DNA of 6,255 nt from Actinomycetes bacterium. Lineage in GTDB: Bacteria > Actinomycetota > Acidimicrobiia > Acidimicrobiales > Acidimicrobiaceae. The notes beneath the pieces are model-generated. The model was not told the DNA's origin. It made no database searches and saw nothing but the letters and a program-made list of their open reading frames with translations. The stretch is from positions 1 through 6,255 of the forward strand of contig JAJYFP010000043.1 in NCBI GenBank assembly GCA_021790855.1, written 5' to 3'. Shown one piece after another: positions 1-6,255 of the stretch. Made by a program: the position numbers and the translations under genes. Within the stretch, counting starts at the first letter, position 1. Every line of letters starts with the position of its first letter.

Positions 1-3000
1 GATGCTTCTCCTGTACGTACCACCGACTTCGAAAAGCGTCTCTGTTATGGAGCCAAGTGAGGCGTATTTGACGGTATCCATAAGAGTCTCAAAGATATTG
101 CCTCCGTTTATGACTGTCTCCCTTAGGCGACTTAGAGCCTCTTCCCTTTCACCTTGGTGTCTTTCGTTGAACTCTCGAAGTCGACGGATTTGACTTTGTT
201 TCTCCTCTTCAGTTGCACGAGCTAACTCGACTTTCAGTGCCGACGCGTCTTTAGCATTGTGGATAAAGGTATTGACTCCAACTATCGGTAACGATCCATC
301 ATGTTTTGCTTGTTCATAGATCATGGAGTCGTCTTGAATCTTGTTTCTTTGGTATCCAGTCTCCATGGCGCCTAGAACACCACCTCGTTCAGAGATGCGA
401 TCAAGCTCTTCGAGTACGGCCGCTTCGACAAGGTCCGTTAGATCTTCCACTATGAAACTTCCCTGATTAGGATTTTCGTTTTTGGCGAGTCCCCACTCTT
501 TGCTTATGATTAACTGAATTGCGAGTGCCCGTCTTACTGACTCTTCAGATGGGGTGGTTACTGCCTCGTCGTAAGCGTTGGTGTGAAGACTATTGGCGTT
601 GTCATAGACAGCACAAAGTGCCTGCAAGGTGGTTCTAATATCGTTAAAAGCCATCTCTTGCGCGTGCAGAGATCTACCTGAGGTCTGTATGTGGTATTTG
701 AGCCGTTGCGATCTCTCGTTCGCCTGGTATTTTTCTCTCATGGCAATTGCCCAAATTCGCCTAGCGACTCGGCCAATGACAGTGTACTCAGGATCCATTC
801 CGTTGGAGAAGAAAAATGAGAGATTTGGGGCGAAGTCATCGATGTTCATACCACGTGCTAGATAAGCTTCGACATAGGTAAATGCATTTGCGAGCGTAAA
901 GGCGAGTTGTGTAATTGGATTCGCCCCAGCCTCGGCAATATGATAACCAGAGATGGACACGGAGTAGTAGTTCTTGACGTTATGGTCGATGAAAAATTTC
1001 TGGACGTCGCTCATCACTGATAGGGAGAACTCTGTCGAAAAGATACAGGTATTTTGACCTTGATCTTCTTTTAAGATGTCGGCCTGTACAGTTCCACGAA
1101 CTGTAGACAAGGTGCGCTCACGGATCTCCAGTTCTTCTTCCTCGGTTGGTTTTCTAGAGTTCTCATGCTCGAAAGTTTCTAGCTGCTGATCTATTGCAGT
1201 ATTGAAAAACATTGCCAAAATTGAAGGAGCCGGTCCATTGATGGTCATGGAAACAGATGTCTTTGGATCGCAGAGATCGAAGCCACGATATAGGGCTTTC
1301 ATATCGTCCAAGGTTGCAATGGAGACTCCAGAGGTTCCTATCTTCCCGTAAATGTCAGGCGGTGTATCAGGATCTTGACCATAGAGGGTTACGGAGTCAA
1401 AGGCGGTGGACAGTCGAGTAGCGCTTTGCCCCTCCGCAAGCATGTGAAACCTTCTGTTGGTTCTTTCGGGACCCCCTTCACCTGCGAACATTCTAGCTGG
1501 ATCTTCTCCCGTTCTTTTAAACGGGAAGACGCCTGCAGTATAGGGAAAGTAGCCAGGAAGGTTCTCGGAGCGTAGCCAACGATATAGATCGCCGTCGTCA
1601 TGGAAACGGGGTAGAGCTACCTTCGGTACTTTTGTGCCAGAGAGCGAAGTACTGCTATATAGTTTAGCCCATGTAGCCGAAGCACTCTTAGTGCTCTTGA
1701 AGGAGAGTTCCTCTTCTAAGACTCGGTACTGAAAGAGAGTCTCCAGACTCTCTTTCCCAATACCTTCCTCGACCTTTTTCTTTAGAATCTCAAGCTCTTT
1801 TGAAGGCTTGAAGTTGCTTTCCCTCAAGGCGTCAAAGGTTGAGTTAATTCTTTGTAAGTTTCGGAGACGTGCTGCGCCTTCTTCGGTTGTAGTTTGATAC
1901 TTTCTAACCGTATCAGTTATCTCTGAAAGATATCTAGAGCGTGATATTGGAACTATTGAGGTAGCAACACTTGACTGCATGCTCTTGACCTTTGGAAGTA
2001 TTGACTCCGACACTTTGAGACCAAGATTTGCTGCGCGGTTAAGTATGTAGTGATAGAGAGCAGTCGTTCCATCGTCATTGAAGCGCGAAGCTATCGTTCC
2101 AAACACTGGAGGATCGCCTTGTGGCTTGTCTTCGAAGTGGCTTCTCGACCACTGCTTTGCGACCATGCGATGAGCATCTTTTGCACCAGCTCTATCAAAT
2201 TTGTTGATAACGATTACGTCTGCGAAGTCGATCATATCGATCTTTTCAAGCTGAGATGCAGCGCCAAACTCTGGGGTCATCACGTACATAGATATATCTG
2301 AGATCTCAGTGATGGCAGCATCGCCCTGCCCGATACCTGGGGTCTCAACGATAATAAGGTCGTAATTAACTGCTTTTAACACCTTGAGGATCATGGGAAT
2401 GCTTTTTGGAATCTCAGATGCAGATCCTCGTGTTGCGACTGAGCGGAAATATATCTGAGGTGAGTTGATCGAGTTCATTCTTATTCTATCTCCTAGAAGC
2501 GCTCCACCCCCTTTACGCTTGCTTGGATCGATTGCTAATACTGCGACTTTCAACTTGTCTTGTTGATCTAGTCGCACTCTTCGGATTAACTCATCCGTCA
2601 GAGATGACTTACCTGAGCCTCCGGTGCCGGTTATTCCAAGTACGATAGACGTACTTTTTCGAGCAGCTTCTTCAATCTGAGCCCTTAGCTTAGAGCCAAG
2701 CGCATCTTCTTGGATAACTGAAATAAGTCGGGACGTTATGCCTTGATTCCCCAAGAGGACTTCGTCGATGCCTAATGGCTGATCTATGGTAGTCGCGTAG
2801 TCGCAAGCTTCAACTAGAAGGTTGATCATCTTTGCCAACCCAAGGGTCTGCCCATCTTGGGGAGAAAAGATCTTTGCAACTCCGTATCGCTGGAGTTCAT
2901 CGATCTCTCTTGGAATAATGACTCCACCTCCACCTCCAAAGACTTTAATGTTGGGGCGCCCCTCCTCTCGTAATCGATCGATGAGGTATTTGAAGTACTC

Positions 3001-3246
3001 CATGTGACCACCTTGGTATGAGCTGATCGCTATGCCTTGGGCATCTTCAGCGATAGCCGCTCGAACGACTTCTTCAACCGAGCGATTATGACCTAGATGA
3101 ATTACCTCAGCGCCTTGGGACTGCAAGAGTCGTCTCATGATATTTATGGCCGCGTCGTGACCGTCGAAGAGAGATGCAGCAGTTATGAACCTTACCGATC
3201 TTTTAGGTTTGTAGAGTTTGTGTAGGTCGGTATCTGGGATACTCAT
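1..3246 (-). CDS. icmF: Fused isobutyryl-CoA mutase IcmF (B12 domain + GTPase chaperone + mutase), C-terminus at window edge
   Basis: Catalyses adenosylcobalamin-dependent interconversion of isobutyryl-CoA and n-butyryl-CoA in the cytoplasm; IcmF enzymes also act on isovaleryl-/pivalyl-CoA. One open frame of 1082 codons starts at ATG 3246. Residues about 17-147 form the B12-binding domain: DGHDAA with lower-ligand His30, SSYQGGH at 75-81 and a Gly run at 104-108. Residues about 155-420 are a MeaB-type GTPase: P-loop GTGGSGKS 207-214, ETPG 301-304, NKFD 348-351. A linker leads to the mutase barrel, about 525-1082. By my alignment, Phe574 (AGVFPFKR) and Gln731 (GQNTCIF) fall where methylmalonyl-CoA mutase has Tyr89 and Arg207, which favours isobutyryl-CoA over methylmalonyl-CoA. 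His769 (SGYHIAEAG) matches the conserved active-site His. The frame reaches base 1 with no stop seen; it ends in ...YRRSI, close to the usual family C-terminus, so few residues should be missing. No Shine-Dalgarno precedes the ATG; see the promoter entry. No frameshift seen. Confidence 0.95.
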   Translation of the reverse strand, partial: MSIPDTDLHKLYKPKRSVRFITAASLFDGHDAAINIMRRLLQSQGAEVIHLGHNRSVEEVVRAAIAEDAQGIAISSYQGGHMEYFKYLIDRLREEGRPNIKVFGGGGGVIIPREIDELQRYGVAKIFSPQDGQTLGLAKMINLLVEACDYATTIDQPLGIDEVLLGNQGITSRLISVIQEDALGSKLRAQIEEAARKSTSIVLGITGTGGSGKSSLTDELIRRVRLDQQDKLKVAVLAIDPSKRKGGGALLGDRIRMNSINSPQIYFRSVATRGSASEIPKSIPMILKVLKAVNYDLIIVETPGIGQGDAAITEISDISMYVMTPEFGAASQLEKIDMIDFADVIVINKFDRAGAKDAHRMVAKQWSRSHFEDKPQGDPPVFGTIASRFNDDGTTALYHYILNRAANLGLKVSESILPKVKSMQSSVATSIVPISRSRYLSEITDTVRKYQTTTEEGAARLRNLQRINSTFDALRESNFKPSKELEILKKKVEEGIGKESLETLFQYRVLEEELSFKSTKSASATWAKLYSSTSLSGTKVPKVALPRFHDDGDLYRWLRSENLPGYFPYTAGVFPFKRTGEDPARMFAGEGGPERTNRRFHMLAEGQSATRLSTAFDSVTLYGQDPDTPPDIYGKIGTSGVSIATLDDMKALYRGFDLCDPKTSVSMTINGPAPSILAMFFNTAIDQQLETFEHENSRKPTEEEELEIRERTLSTVRGTVQADILKEDQGQNTCIFSTEFSLSVMSDVQKFFIDHNVKNYYSVSISGYHIAEAGANPITQLAFTLANAFTYVEAYLARGMNIDDFAPNLSFFFSNGMDPEYTVIGRVARRIWAIAMREKYQANERSQRLKYHIQTSGRSLHAQEMAFNDIRTTLQALCAVYDNANSLHTNAYDEAVTTPSEESVRRALAIQLIISKEWGLAKNENPNQGSFIVEDLTDLVEAAVLEELDRISERGGVLGAMETGYQRNKIQDDSMIYEQAKHDGSLPIVGVNTFIHNAKDASALKVELARATEEEKQSQIRRLREFNERHQGEREEALSRLRETVINGGNIFETLMDTVKYASLGSITETLFEVGGTYRRSI

Positions 3247-3295
3247 AGGTAATACAATAGTCGGATATCATAGTAAATTCAAGTGGTATTACCTA
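3246..3295. promoter_or_regulatory. 10-bp inverted repeat flanking the icmF promoter (operator candidate)
   Basis: TAGGTAATAC (3246-3255) and GTATTACCTA (3286-3295) are perfect reverse complements separated by 30 bp. One arm overlaps the end of the -10 and the start codon; the other lies just upstream of the -35. Each arm region is also a near-palindrome: GGTATTACC at 3285-3293 is symmetric around a central T, and GGTAATACA at 3248-3256 differs at one base. This fits two copies of a GGTAnTACC-type operator bracketing the promoter, with centres about 37 bp apart. The regulator is unknown; none is encoded in the window. An RNA hairpin is less likely if the transcript is leaderless. Confidence 0.45.
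3254..3282 (-). promoter_or_regulatory. Candidate icmF promoter giving a leaderless transcript
   Basis: On the minus strand, TTGAAT (3282-3277; 4 of 6 to TTGACA) is followed after exactly 17 bases by TATTGT (3259-3254; 4 of 6 to TATAAT). The -10 ends 7 bases before the A of the icmF ATG, so transcription would begin at or very near the start codon. The absence of any purine-rich ribosome site before the ATG agrees with a leaderless mRNA, which is common in actinobacteria. This is a consensus match read by eye. A promoter here would let icmF be expressed independently of the upstream BtuF-like gene. Confidence 0.5.
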
Positions 3296-3393
3296 GCTTC
3301 TATTCTGATTTTAAGATCGTTGTCGATGGCATACGTTTTGGTTGAGTTACGAGCAATCTTTGCAAAGCCATGCGCTGAGTGAAGTTGGAACGT

Positions 3394-4083
3394 TCAGGTT
3401 GAGACATCAGTTAGGACTTGATCTATTAACTTCTTTAATCTCGCCATAGCAGACTGCGTTCGAACACCCCACCAAAATAGATCTTGACCGTCGAGTAAGT
3501 ATACTGAAGCGATCTTTTGCAACTCCGGGAGCTGTCTTTTTGTAAAAGGATAAGGTTCGCTTGGGGCTAGGACGACCCGAGGAGAGAGAGCTTGCACCTC
3601 TGTTATCGTTGTCAACGGATATTTGTCAGGGACGGTTGGAACAAGGTTGATTCCTAGATGATGAAGGAGGGATCCCCCATAGGTACTCTGACCGAGCGCT
3701 ATCCATGGATTTCGCCATATAGGCACGAAGGCCCGTAGCGTCCCTACGGTCGGATCCCCAAACTCACAAGCACGCCACTTGGATCCAAGTCTTTCAGCTA
3801 GCAGTGAAAGTTGGGAGTCTAGATCGTAGATGGATTGAATATGTAAAGTATGGACTTCGATTCCAACCCTTGTCAGCGATTCGAAGTCTTCGATGCGATT
3901 CTCTTCCCGATCCATAACCACAAGATCTGGTTTCAACGCAATGATCTCAGCTATATTAGGGTCTTTGGTGCCTCCAACCGTTGTGATATGATCTTGTTTG
4001 CAAAAGCGCGTACAAGCCAAAGGGGTAATACCCCATGAGACTATTGTTTCCGTCGCTGATGGGACCAAACTGACTATGCGCAC
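3394..4083 (-). CDS. Cytosolic BtuF-like helical-backbone metal/cobalamin receptor
   Basis: 229 residues of the TroA/BtuF-like superfamily (periplasmic binding protein fold for cobalamin and ferric siderophores). The N-terminus enters the first strand at once (RIVSLVPSATET, residues 2-13), with no signal peptide or lipobox, so the protein should stay in the cytosol, unlike true BtuF, which is exported. Family hallmarks are TRFC at 25-28, VGGTKDPN at 36-43, KPDLVV, EENR, FVPIWRNPW, the YGGSLLHHLG segment, APSEPYPF and a C-terminal DGQDLFWWG motif. Cys24, Cys28 and His32 are spaced as CX3CX3H and could contact a metal or cobalt, though this is only a possibility. The start is GTG 4083, preceded by GGAG with a 9-base spacer. 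No BtuC or BtuD permease/ATPase gene is in the window. Its place directly upstream of a B12 enzyme suggests cobalamin handling, but ligand and role are inferred. It ends 147 bp before icmF. Confidence 0.85.
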   Translation of the reverse strand: MRIVSLVPSATETIVSWGITPLACTRFCKQDHITTVGGTKDPNIAEIIALKPDLVVMDREENRIEDFESLTRVGIEVHTLHIQSIYDLDSQLSLLAERLGSKWRACEFGDPTVGTLRAFVPIWRNPWIALGQSTYGGSLLHHLGINLVPTVPDKYPLTTITEVQALSPRVVLAPSEPYPFTKRQLPELQKIASVYLLDGQDLFWWGVRTQSAMARLKKLIDQVLTDVST

Positions 4084-4098
4084 GACCGTTATCTCCGT

Positions 4099-4127
4099 AT
4101 TGTAGGTTAGCTAACAGCGAGTTTCAT
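4099..4127 (-). promoter_or_regulatory. Candidate promoter of the BtuF-like gene with internal palindrome
   Basis: Minus-strand TACAAT (4104-4099; 5 of 6 to TATAAT) lies 17 bases after ATGAAA (4127-4122; 4 of 6 to TTGACA). Between them sits the perfect 10-bp palindrome GTTAGCTAAC (4106-4115), where a repressor could bind. Downstream are GGAG and the GTG start at 4083. The spacing is good but these are matches by eye only. Confidence 0.4.
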
Positions 4128-4724
4128 TTAGTCGATACTATGGCTTTTCACCAGATTCACGACGTATATCTCGGTCTACGCTTCAGGAGCCGTGTCGATT
4201 TGTCCTAAACGCTCAAAAGTACCACGTTGCTTGACTTCAAAGGACACTCAATAACCTTGAATGTTGATACGCTTGTAAGGCTTCGAAGAACTTTGCACAA
4301 GGTGTTATTAGATATGTTGCAGACAATAAGGTCTTGGCGTTGTTTAATTTGACCTGCTGTCTACCATGGCAACTAGGGATGATAGTGACTTGAGGCTTGA
4401 AATCCGAAGTGTCAATAAGTCTCCTCGAACGACAGTTTGTAGTGATGGTCGCCCTTTGGAGTTGGTTGCTCTGGAGAGCTTGCAAAGTTCCACACAATTT
4501 AATGATTACTGCACTCTAGATGAAACTCTAACTATGTTGCGTCTTTCTGAATAGTACCTTTGGTAGTTGAGTAGAAATACCGTTTGCTGCATGAAAGGAC
4601 TTATCGGTACTACGCCGCTTTTGTCGTAGTGTTGGGTGTGAAGTACGTTCTTCAGTGCCATTCGCCGTAATATATTAGTTCTTTTTGAAAACACTTTCTG
4701 CTTCGGCTAATGTGAGGTATACTG
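4128..4724. other. Intergenic stretch without a convincing gene
   Basis: About 600 bp between the dehydrogenase stop and the BtuF-like promoter. The short open frames here (minus 4237-4497 from TTG, minus 4506-4694 from GTG, plus 4366-4554 from ATG) have no good ribosome site and encode nothing recognisable. A small inverted repeat ACTACG/CGTAGT (4609-4614 and 4625-4630, 10-base loop) is not followed by a T-run on either strand, so it is not a clear terminator. No tRNA or cobalamin riboswitch was recognised. The length is large for a compact bacterial genome and could hide a small RNA or a decayed gene. Confidence 0.5.
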
Positions 4725-5567
4725 TTAGAGCGTCCATTTGTAGAATCCTTCCCCACTTTTCTTTCCGAGTTTTCCGGCTTTTACAAGTTCTATCAATAGT
4801 TGAGGTGGAGCGAATCGTTCTCCTAGATCCTCGGATAGCGATATGGCGAAATCAAGTCGTATGTCGAGTCCCACGATGTCGCTTAACTCTAAAGGGCCGA
4901 CTGGATGGCCATACGCCGACTTCATGAGTAGATCAATATGAGTAGGCGTTGCAACTTTAGCCTCTACCATGCGCATCGCTTCTAGGGCTACTATGAGTTC
5001 AAGTCGATTCGTTGCATATCCCGGAGAGTCAGAGATGACCGCAGACTCTTTATCAATAGATTCTAGGTAAGTTTGGGTGGCGGACAGGGCGCTACTACCA
5101 GTGAGCGGGCCCTTCAGGACTTCGACGACCCGATAGTCCCAAGCGGGATTAAAAAAGTGAAGCCCTAAAAACTTTTCGGGAGCAACCAGCGTCTTTGCTA
5201 GAGCTTTTATTGAAAGTGACGATGTGCTAGTAGCCAAAACCTTTGGATTGACTGCTTCCGATTGGCGGAGTATGTTCTGTTTTAGTTCAAAAGTTTCAGA
5301 TGCAGACTCAATAATTAAATCAAGGTTGTTGGGCAACTCTAGCACATTTGCTTTAAAATCAATGTTTCCGATGAGCTTGGCTCCTAAAGGCTCTGTTACC
5401 TTTCCCTGCCGTACGCCGTCAGCGGCAATAGCAACTATCTGTTGGTAGGCGAGCTCTTGCTGGCTTTGTTCAGGTACGACGATCGTCGAGGTCCAGCCAT
5501 TGGCGGCGAAAATGTATGCGATGCCGATGCCCATAGTCCCCGTGCCAATGACGGCCATTTTTTGCAT
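4725..5567 (-). CDS. 3-hydroxybutyryl-CoA / 3-hydroxyacyl-CoA dehydrogenase
   Basis: Oxidises (S)-3-hydroxybutyryl-CoA (or longer 3-hydroxyacyl-CoA) to the 3-oxoacyl-CoA with NAD(P)+, in fatty-acid/butyryl-CoA oxidation or the reverse direction. With the start at ATG 5567 it has 280 residues, the usual length for stand-alone enzymes. The Rossmann domain begins with GTGTMG (8-13). STSS (114-117) and LHFFNPA (136-142) follow. Catalytic His137 and Glu149 keep the 12-residue spacing of the His158/Glu170 pair in human HAD, and Asn187 lies in SPGYATNRL. The C-terminal domain has GHPVGPLELSDIVGLD and the closing GKLGKKSGEGFYKW. ATG 5567 is chosen because GGTGA stands 8 bases before it; GTG 5582 would add five residues and has GGAA directly abutting. 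The residue after the second strand, normally acidic for binding the NAD ribose, is Val31 (VVPE). Downstream the strand stays silent for 640 bp. Confidence 0.94.
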   Translation of the reverse strand: MQKMAVIGTGTMGIGIAYIFAANGWTSTIVVPEQSQQELAYQQIVAIAADGVRQGKVTEPLGAKLIGNIDFKANVLELPNNLDLIIESASETFELKQNILRQSEAVNPKVLATSTSSLSIKALAKTLVAPEKFLGLHFFNPAWDYRVVEVLKGPLTGSSALSATQTYLESIDKESAVISDSPGYATNRLELIVALEAMRMVEAKVATPTHIDLLMKSAYGHPVGPLELSDIVGLDIRLDFAISLSEDLGERFAPPQLLIELVKAGKLGKKSGEGFYKWTL

Positions 5568-5582
5568 GTGGGTAGTCACCAC

Positions 5583-5997
5583 TTCCGTTGTGTTTGGACA
5601 CTTACAACAATTAATTCTTTGGAAGTGTACTAGGTCTGGAGGCGTCGGAGACGGTACTACTGACCCAACTCAAGTTTCGGTGGCTATATGTGAGTTGCAT
5701 GCTGAGAGGGAGGCTCATGAGATTTCTAGGATGCAAGGTGTCGAAACTGTTGGATGGGTGATCGAGCTACTGATGCACTTTGTAGCATGTTGCTACTTTA
5801 GAAGTGACCCTCGACGCAGATTTAGGAGTGCTCGGCTCTATCTCGCGGTAGACTGATCCGGCTAAAGTGAACACAGATTGGCGTTATTAGAAATCCGTAC
5901 TCCTAGCGCAGTTATAAGATGCCGTAAGGTATCTTTGCCGTATTTCTCTTAGTTTAATCAACGATTGACCAGAACGATAGATTGGAGTTGAAACACG
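5583..5997. other. Divergent intergenic region, no convincing gene
   Basis: About 415 bp between the dehydrogenase (leftward) and the repeat-protein gene (rightward), so it should carry promoters for both. I could not assign a convincing -35/-10 pair for either: TTGACC at 5965-5970 has no matching -10 at the right distance before 5998, and TATAAG near 5916-5922 lacks a good -35. A plus-strand frame stays open from inside the dehydrogenase gene to a TGA just after 5856. Its part beyond 5640 reads somewhat like protein but has no ribosome site and no recognised family. Confidence 0.5.
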
Positions 5998-6040
5998 GTG
6001 GATCCGGGAAAAGATAACTCTGTGAAGAGAAACAGTGACG

Positions 6041-6045
6041 AAGGA
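6041..6045 (+). promoter_or_regulatory. Ribosome binding site deciding the repeat-protein start
   Basis: AAGGA followed by the six bases TTGAAT and then ATG 6052. It is stronger and better spaced than the GGAG at 5984-5987 that serves the alternative GTG 5998. If the longer form is the real one, this site would lie inside the gene and could give a second, shorter product. Confidence 0.6.
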
Positions 6046-6051
6046 TTGAAT

Positions 6052-6255
6052 ATGGATAGTTTCTCAGACTCCAGACCTAGCTACCGTGACCAAGGTGACA
6101 GACCTCAAAGACCTTCTCGAGGTCGTGACTCAGACTCCAGACCTAGCTACCGTGACCAAGGTGACAGACCTCAAAGACCTTCTCGAGGTCGTGACTCAGA
6201 CTCCAGACCTAGCTACCGTGACCAAGGTGACAGACCTCAAAGACCTTCTCGAGGT
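6052..6255 (+). CDS. Arg/Asp/Ser/Pro-rich repeat protein, N-terminal part (runs off window)
   Basis: 68 residues are visible. After MDSF the protein is a perfect 22-residue repeat built from the blocks DSDSRPSYRD, QGDRPQRP and SRGR, seen almost three times. It is highly charged, lacks hydrophobic residues and should be disordered, with RG and Tyr/Gln features seen in RNA-binding tails. The ATG at 6052 has AAGGA six bases upstream, an excellent ribosome site. An in-frame GTG at 5998, with GGAG ten bases before it, would add 18 residues (VDPGKDNSVK...), and the frame is closed upstream by TGA at 5989. I do not recognise the gene. Similar Arg/Asp/Pro-rich repeats occur as N-terminal extensions of actinobacterial rRNA pseudouridine synthases and as tails of DEAD-box helicases, so such a domain may follow beyond the edge. 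That is a guess. The repeat is also stop-free in the +1 frame, but that frame has no start with a ribosome site. Confidence 0.75.
   Translation, partial: MDSFSDSRPSYRDQGDRPQRPSRGRDSDSRPSYRDQGDRPQRPSRGRDSDSRPSYRDQGDRPQRPSRG
6063..6255 (+). repeat. Perfect 66-bp tandem repeat, 2.9 copies, truncated by window end
   Basis: Units begin at 6063, 6129 and 6195 with CTCAGACTCC and are identical base for base; the third is cut after 61 bases. The period is exactly 22 codons, so expansion or contraction keeps the reading frame. Absence of even synonymous differences points to very recent duplication or ongoing homogenisation. The copy number beyond 6255 cannot be seen. Confidence 0.97.

Noticed and set aside
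3358..3367. Palindrome CTTTGCAAAG between the BtuF-like gene and icmF
   Set aside because: Self-complementary without a loop, AT-rich and not followed by a T-run; no evidence for a terminator or operator.
4237..4497. Minus-strand 86-residue open frame
   Set aside because: Starts at TTG without a ribosome site and has a composition unlike the real genes next to it.
4366..4554. Plus-strand 62-residue open frame starting MATRDDSDLRLE
   Set aside because: No ribosome site before the ATG, no convincing promoter, no recognisable family; acidic composition alone is not enough.
4609..4630. Inverted repeat ACTACG/CGTAGT as a terminator
   Set aside because: Only six pairs, a 10-base loop and no following T-run on either strand.
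4506..4694. Minus-strand 62-residue open frame
   Set aside because: GTG start without a ribosome site; reads as random basic sequence.
4084..4724. Cobalamin riboswitch ahead of the BtuF-like gene
   Set aside because: I looked for a B12-box-like conserved core and saw none; a covariance-model search would settle it.
5500..5640. Plus-strand frame overlapping the start of the dehydrogenase gene
   Set aside because: Antisense shadow of a well-supported gene; Met/Pro/Val-rich text is the complement of the Rossmann motif.
6063..6255. CRISPR array
   Set aside because: Units are contiguous 66-bp copies with no variable spacers and are in frame in a coding sequence.

Overview
The window reads as bacterial chromosomal DNA of moderate GC (mid-to-upper forties by eye, not counted). 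Genes start with ATG or GTG, and arginine is often encoded by AGA or CGA. The gene set (fused B12-dependent isobutyryl-CoA mutase, cytosolic BtuF-like protein, stand-alone 3-hydroxyacyl-CoA dehydrogenase), a probably leaderless icmF transcript and an Arg/Asp/Ser/Pro-rich repeat protein fit an actinobacterium. A moderate-GC lineage such as Acidimicrobiia is possible, but that placement is an inference and is weak. No mobile element, tRNA, rRNA or CRISPR array was seen.

Layout: positions 1-3246 (minus strand) are an almost complete icmF running off the left edge, with an order of B12-binding domain, MeaB-like GTPase and mutase domain. In front of it, 3247-3393 holds a good promoter candidate flanked by a 10-bp inverted repeat. 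Positions 3394-4083 (minus) encode a BtuF-like helical-backbone metal/cobalamin receptor without a signal peptide. Positions 4084-4724 show no convincing gene apart from a promoter candidate next to 4083. Positions 4725-5567 (minus) encode a 3-hydroxybutyryl-CoA dehydrogenase. Positions 5568-5997 are a divergent intergenic region with no convincing gene. From about 6052 (or 5998) to the right edge, a plus-strand gene begins whose product is almost entirely a perfect 22-residue repeat, encoded by an exact 66-bp tandem repeat that is cut by the window end.

How the genes fit together: IcmF interconverts isobutyryl-CoA and n-butyryl-CoA using adenosylcobalamin. Butyryl-CoA can be oxidised through crotonyl-CoA and 3-hydroxybutyryl-CoA to acetoacetyl-CoA, and the dehydrogenase supplies that last oxidation. 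The cytosolic cobalamin-binding-like protein sits between them and may serve the B12 cofactor. The three genes share a strand but are separated by gaps of 147 and 641 bp, so they look like a functional neighbourhood rather than one tight operon.
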